The position numbers and the translations under genes were made by a program. A DNA stretch of 64,000 nucleotides from Klebsiella pneumoniae. Lineage in GTDB: Bacteria; Myxococcota_A; UBA796; SXON01. The DNA is taken from assembly GCA_945861635.1 (NCBI GenBank), contig CAMAWH010000021.1, positions 1-64,000 of the forward strand. Direction: 5' to 3'. The notes under the pieces were generated by a model that did no database searches, was not told where the DNA came from, and worked only from the letters and a program-made list of their open reading frames with translations. Below, one piece after another: positions 14,544-23,914 of this stretch (position 1 is the stretch's first letter; every line of letters begins with the position of its first letter).

Positions 14544-17434
14544 TGCTCAACACCCTCGGTCGCCTCGTGCGCGGTGCGCGGTTTCTGCCCATGGGGGAGG
14601 GTGCGGTGGCGGCCGCACTTCAGGCAGTTCCGGGGATTATTGAGGGACTTCCTGATGTTCCGGGGGGCGAGGACACCCGTGTCACCATCCCCGTGGCGTA
14701 CGGAAACACCCTCCGCACCCCCGTGGAGCGCCTCCTTCGCGGCGCGTTGGACGAGGCGCTCGTGGACTTGCCCGCCCCTTCCGGGGAGGAGTTGGATCGG
14801 CGGGTTCGTGAGGACGCGCTGACGAATTCGCTGCGGCGCGCGATGATCGATGCGTCAAGCGTGTCGTCTGGCGCCGTTGTGGTTCCGATTCTGGAGGCGG
14901 CGCGCATCAGCGCGGGTCTGTTCACGGAGCCCTCGCCGATTCTGGCGGACACGATTGGAAAGTTGCGAACGCTGCCGATCCCGAAGCAGGGCGCGGTGCT
15001 CGTGCGAGTGGCGTCCGCCATGCGGGCTCGTTTTGTCTCAGCGTGCGTCGGCGCGGCTGCGGACGGCGTGGCCCTTCCGGCGCTTGCCGGAGATATTGCC
15101 GCTTCGCGGCTTGTTACCATGTTCGCTCGCGGCACGCTGGACGTGGAGCCTCGACTGGCGCTCGTGGGCGCGGCCATGGGGGCATCGACGCCGCCGGAGT
15201 TGCTCGACGCTGCCGGACGCGCGCTCGTCGTCACGCTGAAGCGGGTGGGCGAGCGGCGAAAGGCAGGAAAATCCACGCCAGAAGACGCTGTGCTGGTGCT
15301 TCGGTTTTTTTCGCCGGCAGCGCTGGCCGAGGGGCCGGAGACGCTCGCCCGCGCGCTGTCGCTGGACCCGGATGTCGTGGCGCTCGTCATGCCGACGCTG
15401 GGCCGCTGGGTCGACGTCAAGGAGTTGGTCGCGGCGGGCATAGACAAGGTTCTCGCGAAGCAGTTGCTTGGCGCCGACACGGGCCTGGCGGTGGCTTCCG
15501 CCCTGACGGAGGTGCTGGCCGAATTGCGCCGATGGGATGTGCTCAGCCTCCTTTGCGCGGCCGTGAAGCCGGTCGAGGCGAATGCCCGCACGTTACCGTC
15601 CGCTCGGGTGCAGGCGCTGGACGCGACGATTGTGGCCGCGGGCCTCGGTCGCCAGCGCGCCGAGGGCGGGGATGGGCCGGGCCTCCCGGCGGCCGTCGCC
15701 CGTGCCTGGGCCAGGGTCGCTTCGGGGTTTGCCGGCACCCTCGCGACGGACGATCTTCACGCGGGCTACGCCGTCTTTGACGATCCGACGGCGGCGCTGC
15801 GGTTCGCACGTGCGCTGCGAGGGCAGCCGGGCGAGGGGCTGACGCCCGCTTCTATCGGCATCGCTCACGGCAAGGTGATGGGCGGCTTTGACGGCGCGGC
15901 GCTCCGCATCGGTGGACCGGCCGTTGAAGCGGCGCTTCGCCTGATTGCGCAGTCCGGAATCAGCGTGCGGCCCGCGGGGATGCACGCGGCATCGGGATTG
16001 GCGCTGGTGGACGGGGCGCTCCGAGGGAGTGGCATCGCGCTGGATGGTGCCGCGGCAAAGTTGCTGGCGGCCGCGGCCCCCAGTCCACGCGACGGAGGGC
16101 GAGTTCCCAATGGACTGGACGTTGATGCCGTGTGGGAGACGGAGGACGGCGTGGTGGCGATCACCCGCGTGCCCGGCATTCCCGGCGCGGTAGAGGCGCT
16201 TTGTCTCACGGCCGCCGACTGGGCGGCGTTCATCGCCGAGGGCGGCCCTCCGCCGAAACCGGGCGTTCGTCGTGGTGCGGAGCGCCTTCCCGACGTCGCC
16301 AGCCCAGCGCCGCTTGCATCGGAACCAGAGCGCTCCCCACCCGCTACGCGGGAACGAAACCCGTTTGACGAGGATCCGCAACCGGCCAGCGCAGCCCAGC
16401 CTGCGGCGGGATTCGGTGCCGATCCGTTCGGCGAGGCGGAAGATGCAGTGCTTGCCGAGGGAGAACCTTCGGGATCGCATGCGCCTGCTCCGTCGGCTGC
16501 GCCTGCGCCGTCCGCAGCGTCTGCTCCGTCCGCTGCGCCGGTGCGCAGTCTTCCGAGCCCCACGGCGGATCCATTCGCGCATGGTGAGATCGACGACACG
16601 GACGTGCTCGCTGCGGCCCTCCTGGCGGTGGCAGCCGAGGAAACCGGGGATCCACCTTCTGGTTTTGAATTCGAGGTTGAAGAAGAAGAGGACGACGAGG
16701 CAGAGGCATCTGCCGCGCAACCGGCGGCGCGGGCACCCGAAGCCGCCCGTCACGCGCCGCCTGCGGAGCCGGCTGGCGCGGCTTCGGCCGCGCTGGAGGC
16801 CGAGCCCAGACCTCCGTCGGACGGATTTGCGATGTCGTCGCCCGAAGCCGAGCCTGAGCCTCCGTCGGACGGGTTTGCAATGTCCGAGCCGGAACCGGCA
16901 CTGCCGCCCGCACCGCCGCCCGCGCCCGCAGCCGTCGAATCCGATCCGTTTGCGGCCTCATCGGACCCCTTCGGCGCCGCGCCAGTCGATGATTCGTCGT
17001 ACGTTGGTTTCTCCACGATCGACGACGTACGGGTGGTACCTAACGTACATTCGCCGGCCACAGCTGCAGCTTCGATGGCGCCTTCGGCGGAGACTTCTGT
17101 GCCGGACCGCGCACACCCGAGTGAGCCGGCACCCGAGCCGCCGCGGGGGAGGGCCGACCTGACGGTGGACTTTGACTACCTTCTGAAGGGTTACGCTTGC
17201 TATTTCGAGAGGACCGATGCTGTGTTTGGTCGCCCGTACGGAACACGAATGATCGACCGACACGCCTACCCGTACGCCGGTGATGCCGAGAAAGCGTATC
17301 GCGAGTTTCTGCAGGACAAGATCAAGGAAGGCTTCGTGCCGCAAGCCGACTTCTGCGGTGACCTTCCTCGCGGCGTCACGCTGACGCCTCTCGACGCCGA
17401 GAAGTTGGCTCGCCAGTGGCGGAATTTGACATGA
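14540..17434 (+). CDS. Large hypothetical protein with cyclase-like remnant and repeated DPF linker motifs
   Basis: 964 residues from an ATG overlapping the previous stop (ATGA). Residues 1-400 are helical and Ala/Leu/Val-rich, without a recognised domain. Around 410-480 FDDPTAALRFARALRG and SIGIAHGKVMGGFDGAAL followed by GGPAVEAALRL look like the second half of a class III nucleotide cyclase domain, but the metal-binding first half is absent. Residues ~560-870 are low-complexity Pro/Ala/Glu with several short motifs built on DPF or NPF. The last ~90 residues (from about 876, DFDYLLKGYACYFERTD) form a compact conserved-looking domain. There is no signal peptide or membrane helix, so it is probably cytosolic. 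Function is unknown; the DPF motifs might bind a partner. Confidence 0.7.
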   Translation: MMLNTLGRLVRGARFLPMGEGAVAAALQAVPGIIEGLPDVPGGEDTRVTIPVAYGNTLRTPVERLLRGALDEALVDLPAPSGEELDRRVREDALTNSLRRAMIDASSVSSGAVVVPILEAARISAGLFTEPSPILADTIGKLRTLPIPKQGAVLVRVASAMRARFVSACVGAAADGVALPALAGDIAASRLVTMFARGTLDVEPRLALVGAAMGASTPPELLDAAGRALVVTLKRVGERRKAGKSTPEDAVLVLRFFSPAALAEGPETLARALSLDPDVVALVMPTLGRWVDVKELVAAGIDKVLAKQLLGADTGLAVASALTEVLAELRRWDVLSLLCAAVKPVEANARTLPSARVQALDATIVAAGLGRQRAEGGDGPGLPAAVARAWARVASGFAGTLATDDLHAGYAVFDDPTAALRFARALRGQPGEGLTPASIGIAHGKVMGGFDGAALRIGGPAVEAALRLIAQSGISVRPAGMHAASGLALVDGALRGSGIALDGAAAKLLAAAAPSPRDGGRVPNGLDVDAVWETEDGVVAITRVPGIPGAVEALCLTAADWAAFIAEGGPPPKPGVRRGAERLPDVASPAPLASEPERSPPATRERNPFDEDPQPASAAQPAAGFGADPFGEAEDAVLAEGEPSGSHAPAPSAAPAPSAASAPSAAPVRSLPSPTADPFAHGEIDDTDVLAAALLAVAAEETGDPPSGFEFEVEEEEDDEAEASAAQPAARAPEAARHAPPAEPAGAASAALEAEPRPPSDGFAMSSPEAEPEPPSDGFAMSEPEPALPPAPPPAPAAVESDPFAASSDPFGAAPVDDSSYVGFSTIDDVRVVPNVHSPATAAASMAPSAETSVPDRAHPSEPAPEPPRGRADLTVDFDYLLKGYACYFERTDAVFGRPYGTRMIDRHAYPYAGDAEKAYREFLQDKIKEGFVPQADFCGDLPRGVTLTPLDAEKLARQWRNLT

Positions 17435-18123
17435 TCCTGCTCGGTATCCATGTAGCGCTTGGTGGCACCACGCTCGGCTCGCCTGCAACCGCAGCCCCGG
17501 AGTTCCGGGCCGGCGCGCTCGTCGGTGCGGTCGCGGACCCTGCCGACGCGTTCGGCGGCAGCGCGACATCCTACGCGCCCGGCGGAGCGCTGGTCGTGCC
17601 CGTTCGATGGAACGTTCGGCCGGGAACCAGCCTACGCGCGGCGCTCGACCTCAACGTTGCCGGCGGCCACGACGTCGTCACATGGACGGAGTCGGACGCG
17701 GCGTTTCAGAGCAGCGATCATTGGTCGATGGTGAGCGCTGCCCGCATTTTCCTCGGTCCAGAAGTGGATTTTCGCCCGGAAGCCAGCTGGACGCCGTACG
17801 TCGGGGGCGGCGTCGGGGGCGGCGCGGTGTGGAACTTTCACAGTTTCGGCGGCGACACGGCGCTCCTGCTCGATCCCACGCAGAACGCGCTGGAGGACGA
17901 CGGAAACATCGATCCCTACACGGTTTCGTGGGTACCGGCGGTCGAAGTCCACGGCGGATTCCGTGTCGGGAAGCGAGTGGCGTTGGAGGTAGAAGTCGGA
18001 TACGCGGCCTCATACATTCCCGCGGCACCCCTCCGGAAATCCCAGCCGGAGCTTGGCGCTCGACGTACTGCCTATGCGCTGGACCTGGCGCGGGTGGCCG
18101 TCGGGATCTCGGCGCCGCTCTGA
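17431..18123 (+). CDS. Predicted outer-membrane beta-barrel protein
   Basis: 230 residues from ATG at 17431, which overlaps the stop of the preceding gene (ATGA). A signal peptide of about 27 residues ends near PATAAPEF. The remainder alternates hydrophobic and polar residues in strands typical of a small 8-stranded barrel (GAALVVPVRWNVRPG, AALDLNVAGG, PYVGGGVGGGAVWN, VALEVEVGYA), ending in a strand with terminal Leu rather than the usual Phe. The role could be structural or lipid/ligand binding. Start at 17416 is possible but would bury the signal. Confidence 0.7.
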   Translation: MILLGIHVALGGTTLGSPATAAPEFRAGALVGAVADPADAFGGSATSYAPGGALVVPVRWNVRPGTSLRAALDLNVAGGHDVVTWTESDAAFQSSDHWSMVSAARIFLGPEVDFRPEASWTPYVGGGVGGGAVWNFHSFGGDTALLLDPTQNALEDDGNIDPYTVSWVPAVEVHGGFRVGKRVALEVEVGYAASYIPAAPLRKSQPELGARRTAYALDLARVAVGISAPL

Positions 18124-18132
18124 GATTCCCCC

Positions 18133-18651
18133 ATGAAGCTGTATCGTACGCGAATCCCTGCCATCGCCCATGCTGTCGTCGAGCGCCTCGTGAACGAGGG
18201 GGACATCGAGGTTGCCCTCGAAAATCGTGAGGAGGCGTCAAAAGACCTTGTCGCGATCATGGAAATGTACCTGACGCGTGATCAGGACCTGCGTGAGGAA
18301 GTACGAGAGGTCATGGAGCGGAAGGGAATTCCGTACGATCAGTATGGAAAGACGCGTAACGACGTCGCCGACAGTTGGGGGCACCCCACGGGTGACGACG
18401 TGGATCGTTTCTTGTCGCGGCAGTTCGTCGAGAACTTCATGATCTCGCACTTCATCGAAGAGGTCTACTCGGAGGATGGCGAGATCTACAAGAAGATCCT
18501 CCATACGATCAAGGACTTCGATGTGGACGAGCGCGCCCTTCGTGCGGAAGCAGAAGAGCGCATCAAGAACGTTCGCGAGGGCTCGGTGGACTACCAGGAG
18601 GCGCTCAACCGCGCGCTCAAGGAAGTTCGCAAGCGCCACGGACTCCTGTAG
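18133..18651 (+). CDS. DUF507 family protein
   Basis: 172 residues, ATG at 18133, 9 bases after the barrel gene. The start MKLYRTRIPAIAHAVV and the highly charged helical body (EDLVAIM-like segments, IPYDQYGKTRNDVAD) match DUF507, a small cytosolic protein family found in deltaproteobacteria, Aquificae and Acidobacteria whose function is unknown. The late EALNRALKEVRKRHGLL is conserved in style. It closes a run of co-directional genes and is convergent with the sigma-factor gene, whose stop is 5 bases away. Confidence 0.85.
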   Translation: MKLYRTRIPAIAHAVVERLVNEGDIEVALENREEASKDLVAIMEMYLTRDQDLREEVREVMERKGIPYDQYGKTRNDVADSWGHPTGDDVDRFLSRQFVENFMISHFIEEVYSEDGEIYKKILHTIKDFDVDERALRAEAEERIKNVREGSVDYQEALNRALKEVRKRHGLL

Positions 18652-18655
18652 GGCG

Positions 18656-19438
18656 CTATCGCTCGTCGGCTACGGACGCGAGTTTTGCGCGGAGGCGCTC
18701 CATGATCCGGGTGTGGAGCTGGCTGATCCGGCTCTCCGTCACGCCGAGCTTCTCGCCGATCTCCTTGAAGCCGAGCTCGCGGAAATAGTACAGCTCGACG
18801 ATCATCTTGTCCCGGTCCGGCAGCGTCGCAATGCTGTCACGCACGCGCGTCCGCAGGGATGCGCTTTCGACGATACTTTCCGGTCCATCCAAGAGGCAGG
18901 CGATCACGTCACCGAGGGTGTGGTCGTCGCCGCTGCCTTCGTCCATGCTGACGACGTTGTGGATGGTGCTGCCGTCATTGAGCTCGCGCAAACGATCTTC
19001 GCTCACGCCGAGGAACGTCGCAAGCTCGGGTTCCGTCGGATCGCGTCCGAGGTGGGCCGCGAGCTGAACCTTGGCGTCCTTGATGCGGTCGCCGCGGTCA
19101 CGCACGGAGCGCGGAACCCAGTCGTTCTTGCGCATCTCATCGACAATCGCGCCCTGGACGCGAATGCGCGCGTACCCGGCGAAGGAGATGGAGCGGTCCG
19201 GCTCAAAGCGGTCGACGGCGTCGATCAGGCCCATGACGCCGATGTTGACGAGGTCATCCACGTCCACACAACTCGGAAAGCGGCTCACCATGCGATAGGC
19301 GACGCGGCGCACCATCGGGTAATACTGCAAGATCAACGCCTCCCGAGCGCGTGAGTCGAGCTTCCGGGGGTTGGCGTCCTCGTCGAGGCAGACGTGTGAC
19401 ACTGCGCCCCTTGGGGGCGTGACAAAGATGGCTTGCAT
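18656..19438 (-). CDS. FliA/WhiG-type RNA polymerase sigma factor
   Basis: 260 residues from ATG at 19438, which has GAGG 9-12 bases upstream; a GTG at 19474 is the alternative. Sigma region 2 is clear (DLVNIGVMGLIDAVDRF, SFAGYARIRVQGAIVDEMR), region 3 follows (GRDPTEPELATFLGVSEDR), and region 4 ends with ELGFKEIGEKLGVTESRISQ. The order and the short N terminus fit the sigma-28 group, which drives flagellar, sporulation or developmental genes. No flagellar gene lies in the window, so the regulon here is unknown, and no anti-sigma (FlgM) gene is adjacent. Confidence 0.9.
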   Translation of the reverse strand: MQAIFVTPPRGAVSHVCLDEDANPRKLDSRAREALILQYYPMVRRVAYRMVSRFPSCVDVDDLVNIGVMGLIDAVDRFEPDRSISFAGYARIRVQGAIVDEMRKNDWVPRSVRDRGDRIKDAKVQLAAHLGRDPTEPELATFLGVSEDRLRELNDGSTIHNVVSMDEGSGDDHTLGDVIACLLDGPESIVESASLRTRVRDSIATLPDRDKMIVELYYFRELGFKEIGEKLGVTESRISQLHTRIMERLRAKLASVADER

Positions 19439-19525
19439 GGTGGTTTCCTCGCTGGCGGGCGGGGTTGTTGACACGACGATTTCGTGTCCCCATCTGTTTC
19501 GGCGCCGGTGCAGCGTCCTTGAGGT

Positions 19526-20731
19526 TCAGTTGGCGAGAGTCGGCATCACCTGATCGCGCACGGCGAAGAAGGCGGCTTTCTCCGCTTCGGGCAGGGTCCC
19601 GGTCATCGGGAGCTTGACGGTCATCGGGTTTACGTGCTTGCCGTTGACGGTGAACTCGTAGTGGAGGTGCGGTCCGGTGGACATGCCCGTCGAGCCAACG
19701 CGACCCACCACATCACCCTGACGGACCGTTTGTCCGCGTTTGACGAGGATCGTGGACAGGTGGGCGTAGCCGGTGCCATAGGGACCCTCGTGGTCGAGTT
19801 GCACAAAATTGCCGTGTCCACCGTGAACACCCGCAGTCCGGACGGTTCCGTCGGCCACCGCGCGGACCGAAGTTCCTGAGGCGGCGCCCATATCCACGCC
19901 CTGGTGCGCCCGGGTGATCTTCAGAATGGGATGGAAGCGCCCGGTTGTGAACCCCGAGGTGACCCGTGAAAATTCGAGGGGTGAGCGAAGGAACGACTTA
20001 CGACGCCCCACGCCGTCCGGCGCGAACCAGCCCGTGGTCCCGTCCTTCAGGCGGTAGCGAATCGCGGTGAAGGTCTCGTGCCCATTCTGAAGGATGGCGG
20101 CCCGAATATCCCCGATACGATGCGTCCCGTCGTCCGCCGTCAGGGACTCCGCCGCCATTTTGAACGACGCGCCCGCCACGAGTTCGGTGTTGAAATCGAC
20201 GTCGTACTCGAAAATGCCGGCCAAACGCATGATCTGGTTGGGGAGGAGGCCAGCGCTGGAGGCGGCCTCCCAAAGGCTCGACTCCACCACCATGTCGGTA
20301 CGGCCTGACTCAATCGTGTAGGGAATCGGCCGGCGCCGACCCTCGTATTTTTTGCCGTTCCACACGACCTCCGAGGTCGTTTCGGCATCGCCGACGAGGC
20401 GCACGCGCCACGGACGCTCGAGGTCGGCTCGGTAGTCCATCACCAGTCGGTGACCGGGGAGAACGCGGTTGAAAATGGAACCCGCACCCGCCAGCACGCC
20501 GTCGGGCGCGCCCATCTTTCGGAGGATACTTCCCGCGGTCTCTCCTTCCTTCACCTCGTGAAAATCAGAGTGATAGTGTGATCCGAGCGCTGTTCCGCTT
20601 GCGATGTGCGCCGCGGGAGGCTGGGCGATGGCGTCTTGCGGAAGCGCAACCCACGCCGCAACGGCGAAAATTCCCAGCAGGCAGGTGGTGATCGCGGCTC
20701 GCAGGCCGCCTATCGATGGAATCTCTGCCAC
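19526..20731 (-). CDS. M23 family metallopeptidase (LytM/OapA-like endopeptidase)
   Basis: 401 residues from 20731, with one N-terminal membrane segment (residues ~12-33) that can act as signal or anchor. A LysM/OapA-like part follows (EVKEGETAGSILRKMG). The C-terminal LytM domain has the zinc motif HQGVDMGA and GPHLHYEF, plus TPHxxx-type spacing, so the peptidase looks active; it would cut peptidoglycan cross-links in the periplasm. The start overlaps the 3' end of the kinase gene by 22 bases, which suggests coupled translation and that kinase and hydrolase act in one envelope process. Confidence 0.9.
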   Translation of the reverse strand: MAEIPSIGGLRAAITTCLLGIFAVAAWVALPQDAIAQPPAAHIASGTALGSHYHSDFHEVKEGETAGSILRKMGAPDGVLAGAGSIFNRVLPGHRLVMDYRADLERPWRVRLVGDAETTSEVVWNGKKYEGRRRPIPYTIESGRTDMVVESSLWEAASSAGLLPNQIMRLAGIFEYDVDFNTELVAGASFKMAAESLTADDGTHRIGDIRAAILQNGHETFTAIRYRLKDGTTGWFAPDGVGRRKSFLRSPLEFSRVTSGFTTGRFHPILKITRAHQGVDMGAASGTSVRAVADGTVRTAGVHGGHGNFVQLDHEGPYGTGYAHLSTILVKRGQTVRQGDVVGRVGSTGMSTGPHLHYEFTVNGKHVNPMTVKLPMTGTLPEAEKAAFFAVRDQVMPTLAN

Positions 20732-21948
20732 AACAACAACATCGTGAAGAAACCGACGACCAGGACGCCAAGCGCGCCGCCCACGAGCAGCCCCTGAAGG
20801 ACAAGCGAGCCGTTGCTGGGTGCGGCGCGCCGCGTCGGCTGGCGGGTTCGTGGAAGGCCGATGGGCGGCGATACCGTAGCGAGCGCGGAACTCGGCATGG
20901 GCGGCGGGCCCGCCACATCCAGAAATGCTGGACGCTCAACCCGCATTTGTGTGGCTTCCGGCGGCGCCTCCGGCGGCAGCGCGGCAAACGGTACAACCGG
21001 CGATTCATCGTCAATGGTGACGGTTTGCCCGAGCAAACCGCAGGTGTCCTTCGCGGCCGCGCGCTCCTTCGCCAACACCTTCTGCACGCTCTCCCCTGCC
21101 CAACTGCGCAGGCCGGTGCCGCGGAGCATGTCCGTCGCGCCGATCAGGGCACGTTCGCATTCTTCTCCATCGGGCCGGTTCACCGGATCCCACGCGAGCA
21201 TGCGACGGAGAATCGGAACCAGCTCCGCGTGGCTGTCGGAGATGCGGTTCAAGCGTTCCTCGACACGCTTTTCATGCAGGTCCTTCCTCAGCTTGGGCTG
21301 CCCGAAGACCTCTCCGCAAGCGGCTTCCCAAAGCGTCAGCGCGAGTCCGTAGATATCGGCAGCGAAGCTGACCTCTCCCGTCACGATGTATTCGGGCGCC
21401 ATATAGTTGAGCGTTCCGAGTACGAACTGGCCGGTGTAGCTCTCTCTTGCGGCGAATTTTGCCCGGGCAACCCCGAAATCAAGCAGCTTCACGCCGCCGC
21501 GATCGGTGATCATCACGTTCGCCGGCTTGACGTCGCGATGGATGACGTTGAGCGCCTCTCGCGTGCTGGGATGGACGGCGGTATGGGCGCGGTGGAGCGC
21601 CCCGGCAATCGCTGCGCCCAGCTCACCGAGCGCCCGCGGCGGCGGCTGCGATCCGCTTTCTACGATGGCGGCGAGATCGACACCCTCCACGTACTCCATC
21701 ACGACGGCGTCTCGATCGTTGACGCGAACCAGCTCCAACACCTTCAGGATGTGGTCGTCCTGCAGGAGCCCGAGCAGACGCGCCTCATCACGCACGCGCG
21801 CGACGAACAGGTCACCATCGGGGTGTCCACCAAGAAGGACCTTCACCGCGACCTGCCGACGAAAGCCGCGCTGGCCGGCCATGTCAGCCAGGTACACCGT
21901 TCCGAAAGCGCCGGAGCCGACGACGCGTTGGAACTGCAGCGTGCGCAT
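20710..21948 (-). CDS. Membrane-anchored PknB-type serine/threonine protein kinase
   Basis: 412 residues; ATG at 21948 preferred over a TTG three codons upstream. The kinase domain (~residues 3-270) has the Gly-rich loop VGSGAFGTVYLA, VAVKVL Lys, HRDVKPANV, LDFGVAR and MAPEYI, so it should be active. A variable Pro-rich linker leads to one C-terminal membrane helix (about 385-405) with WQRFHR after it. No periplasmic sensor follows, so input must come from the cytosol or membrane. It lies between algH and an M23 peptidase in a clpX-algH-kinase-M23 run. Confidence 0.9.
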   Translation of the reverse strand: MRTLQFQRVVGSGAFGTVYLADMAGQRGFRRQVAVKVLLGGHPDGDLFVARVRDEARLLGLLQDDHILKVLELVRVNDRDAVVMEYVEGVDLAAIVESGSQPPPRALGELGAAIAGALHRAHTAVHPSTREALNVIHRDVKPANVMITDRGGVKLLDFGVARAKFAARESYTGQFVLGTLNYMAPEYIVTGEVSFAADIYGLALTLWEAACGEVFGQPKLRKDLHEKRVEERLNRISDSHAELVPILRRMLAWDPVNRPDGEECERALIGATDMLRGTGLRSWAGESVQKVLAKERAAAKDTCGLLGQTVTIDDESPVVPFAALPPEAPPEATQMRVERPAFLDVAGPPPMPSSALATVSPPIGLPRTRQPTRRAAPSNGSLVLQGLLVGGALGVLVVGFFTMLLLWQRFHR

Positions 21949-21976
21949 CGCGGCCAAGCCTAACGCGCTCGTGACG

Positions 21977-22504
21977 TTATTCGTTGATCGGGTTCATCCA
22001 CAGCGTCTCGGCGCTCACGCCGAGCAGCGCCAACGCGCGATCGTAGCGATCCGCCGCGTCACAGGCGAACAGCACGTCCGGGTCGGCGTCCACGTGGACC
22101 CAACTGCCGACCTCCACTTCCTGATCGAGCTGGCCCGGACCCCAGCCGGAATAGCCAAGGCAAAGGCTGAATTCCGTCTGCGCGGCGATCAAGGACGCCA
22201 GCCGTTCTTTCGACGGCGAGACGGAGAGCCCCCCGGAGCAATTCCAACCCTCCGGCGCCTCGCCACGGAAGATCACGAATCCGGCTCCCTTTTCGACGGG
22301 CCCCCCCCACAGCACCATGCGGTTGGCGCGTTCCGCCATCGTGAGGTCGAGCTGCCCGGCCACGGTTCCAAGGCGAACGGGCGATTCGCGATTGATGACC
22401 AGCCCAAGCGCCCCTTGCGACGAATGCTGCACAAGAAGGACGACCGCGCGCTCGAAATTGGGGTCGTGCATCTGGGGAGATGCGATGAGAAATCCTGGTT
22501 CCAC
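21977..22504 (-). CDS. algH: YqgE/AlgH family protein
   Basis: 175 residues, start MEPGFLIASPQM at 22504, 3 bases after the clpX stop. Typical family features are LLVQHSSQGALGLVINR near residues 23-39, LWGGPV, and CLGYSGWGPGQLDQE. Members are conserved single-domain proteins; AlgH was named as an alginate regulator in Pseudomonas but its biochemical role is not settled. Cytosolic, complete length. Linked here to clpX and a kinase. Confidence 0.9.
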   Translation of the reverse strand: MEPGFLIASPQMHDPNFERAVVLLVQHSSQGALGLVINRESPVRLGTVAGQLDLTMAERANRMVLWGGPVEKGAGFVIFRGEAPEGWNCSGGLSVSPSKERLASLIAAQTEFSLCLGYSGWGPGQLDQEVEVGSWVHVDADPDVLFACDAADRYDRALALLGVSAETLWMNPINE

Positions 22505-22507
22505 CGA

Positions 22508-23770
22508 CTATCCCGGCACTCCGTAATCTCGAATCGGTTCGATGCGGGGCGCGGCCTTCTGAGTGATGACATCTTCCGTGATGACGACTTCTTTAATGTT
22601 GTCTTGCGACGGCAGTTCGTACATGATCTCCAGCATCACCATTTCCAGGATGGTGCGAAGTCCGCGCGCGCCGGCCTTCCGCGCGACGGCTTTTTCAGCG
22701 ACCGCGCGAATAGCTTCCGGCGTAAAGCTCAGCTTCACTTTCTCGAATTTGAACAACTTCTGGTACTGCTTCACGAGCGAATTGCGGGGCTCTTGCAGGA
22801 CGTGTACCAGGTCGTCCACCCCAAGCGGATCGAGCGCGGCGATAACCGGGAGCCGTCCGATGAACTCGGGGATGAGGCCGAATCGTTCGAGGTCTTCCGT
22901 CTGTACGTGCTTCATGAGCGCGTTCGGCTGCTCATTTTTCTCCGCGCGGTCCTGCAAAAACCCGACCGTCTTCCGGCCCATGCGCTCTTGCACGACCCGC
23001 TCGATGCCTTCGAAGCTCCCGCCACAGATGAAAAGAATGTTCGTCGTGTCGATCTGCAGGTATTCCTGATTGGGAAGCCGTTTGTTTCCCTTCACCTGAA
23101 TGTTGGCGTTGGTGCCTTCCAGAATCTTCAGCAGGGCTTGCTGCACGCCTTCACCCGAGACATCTCGGCTGACGGACGAGGTGAAGCTTTTTTTCGCGAG
23201 CTTGTCGACTTCGTCGATGTAAACAATGCCGCGAATCGCCTTTTCGACGTTGTTGCCGGCCGCGTGGTACAGGTTCAGGATGATATTTTCGACGTCTTCT
23301 CCGACGTAGCCGGCCTCCGTCAGCGTCGTGGCGTCGGCAATCACGAACGGGACGTCCAGCATCTTGGCCAGGGTCTGCGCGATGAGCGTCTTGCCCGTTC
23401 CGGTCGGGCCGATCAGGAGCACGTTCGATTTCTGAATTTCTACTTCGTCCGCACGTCCGCTGTTTCGCGCGTTCGCTTCCAGACGCTTGTAGTGATTGTA
23501 GACGGCGACCGCGATCTTGCGCTTCGCGCCGTCCTGCCCGATCACGTACTGGTCGAGAAAGGACTTGATTCGCGCTGGGGTGGGCGTCTTTCCGCCGGTG
23601 CCGATTCCGCCGGTCGTCGGGGTCCGGTTCTCCCGAATAATGTCGAGACAAAGCCGAATACACTCGTTGCAAATGTAAACGTTCGGTCCGGCGATGATCT
23701 TCTCGACGTCTTTCTGCGGCTTGTGACAGAAGCTACAGGAGAGCCCGGCGGGGTTTGGATATTTCGGCAT
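22508..23770 (-). CDS. clpX: ATP-dependent Clp protease ATP-binding subunit ClpX
   Basis: 420 residues, the normal ClpX length, from ATG at 23770. The N-terminal zinc finger has Cys12, Cys15, Cys34 and Cys37. The AAA+ core shows Walker A GPTGTGKT near residue 120, pore loop GYVGED, Walker [11 protein letters not shown], and the conserved ERMGRK and IPEFIGRLP sequences. It unfolds proteins and feeds them to ClpP, which is not encoded next to it here. First gene of an operon-like run with algH, a kinase and an M23 peptidase. A -35/-10-like pair lies upstream at 23802-23831. Confidence 0.97.
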   Translation of the reverse strand: MPKYPNPAGLSCSFCHKPQKDVEKIIAGPNVYICNECIRLCLDIIRENRTPTTGGIGTGGKTPTPARIKSFLDQYVIGQDGAKRKIAVAVYNHYKRLEANARNSGRADEVEIQKSNVLLIGPTGTGKTLIAQTLAKMLDVPFVIADATTLTEAGYVGEDVENIILNLYHAAGNNVEKAIRGIVYIDEVDKLAKKSFTSSVSRDVSGEGVQQALLKILEGTNANIQVKGNKRLPNQEYLQIDTTNILFICGGSFEGIERVVQERMGRKTVGFLQDRAEKNEQPNALMKHVQTEDLERFGLIPEFIGRLPVIAALDPLGVDDLVHVLQEPRNSLVKQYQKLFKFEKVKLSFTPEAIRAVAEKAVARKAGARGLRTILEMVMLEIMYELPSQDNIKEVVITEDVITQKAAPRIEPIRDYGVPG

Positions 23771-23801
23771 GGTCTCAACCTCGGGCGCGGGCCTATGATG
23801 C

Positions 23802-23831
23802 ACTCTAAGTAAGCCGTGCGCGCGCCGTCAA
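23802..23831 (-). promoter_or_regulatory. Possible sigma-70-type promoter for clpX
   Basis: On the minus strand TTGACG (23831-23826) and TAGAGT (23807-23802) are separated by 18 bases, about 30 bases before the clpX ATG. The -35 matches 5 of 6 and the -10 4 of 6. Confidence 0.45.
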
Positions 23832-23858
23832 CCGCGCATCGGCCCGGGAATCGTGAAC

Positions 23859-23887
23859 TTGATGGACCCCGCACGCGCCCGTATCAT
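23859..23887 (+). promoter_or_regulatory. Sigma-70-type promoter for the DnaJ-like gene
   Basis: TTGATG (23859-23864), 17-base spacer, TATCAT (23882-23887), 27 bases before the ATG at 23915. Good matches in both boxes with ideal spacing. It lies close to, and partly back-to-back with, the clpX promoter candidate. Confidence 0.6.
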
Positions 23888-23914
23888 CCGTAAGCACGCG
23901 AGGGAGGGTAAGGA

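Noticed and set aside
21506..23812. Long plus-strand open frame (768 codons)
   Set aside because: Antisense to algH, the end of the kinase gene and all of clpX; the translation is Arg/His-rich without any domain.
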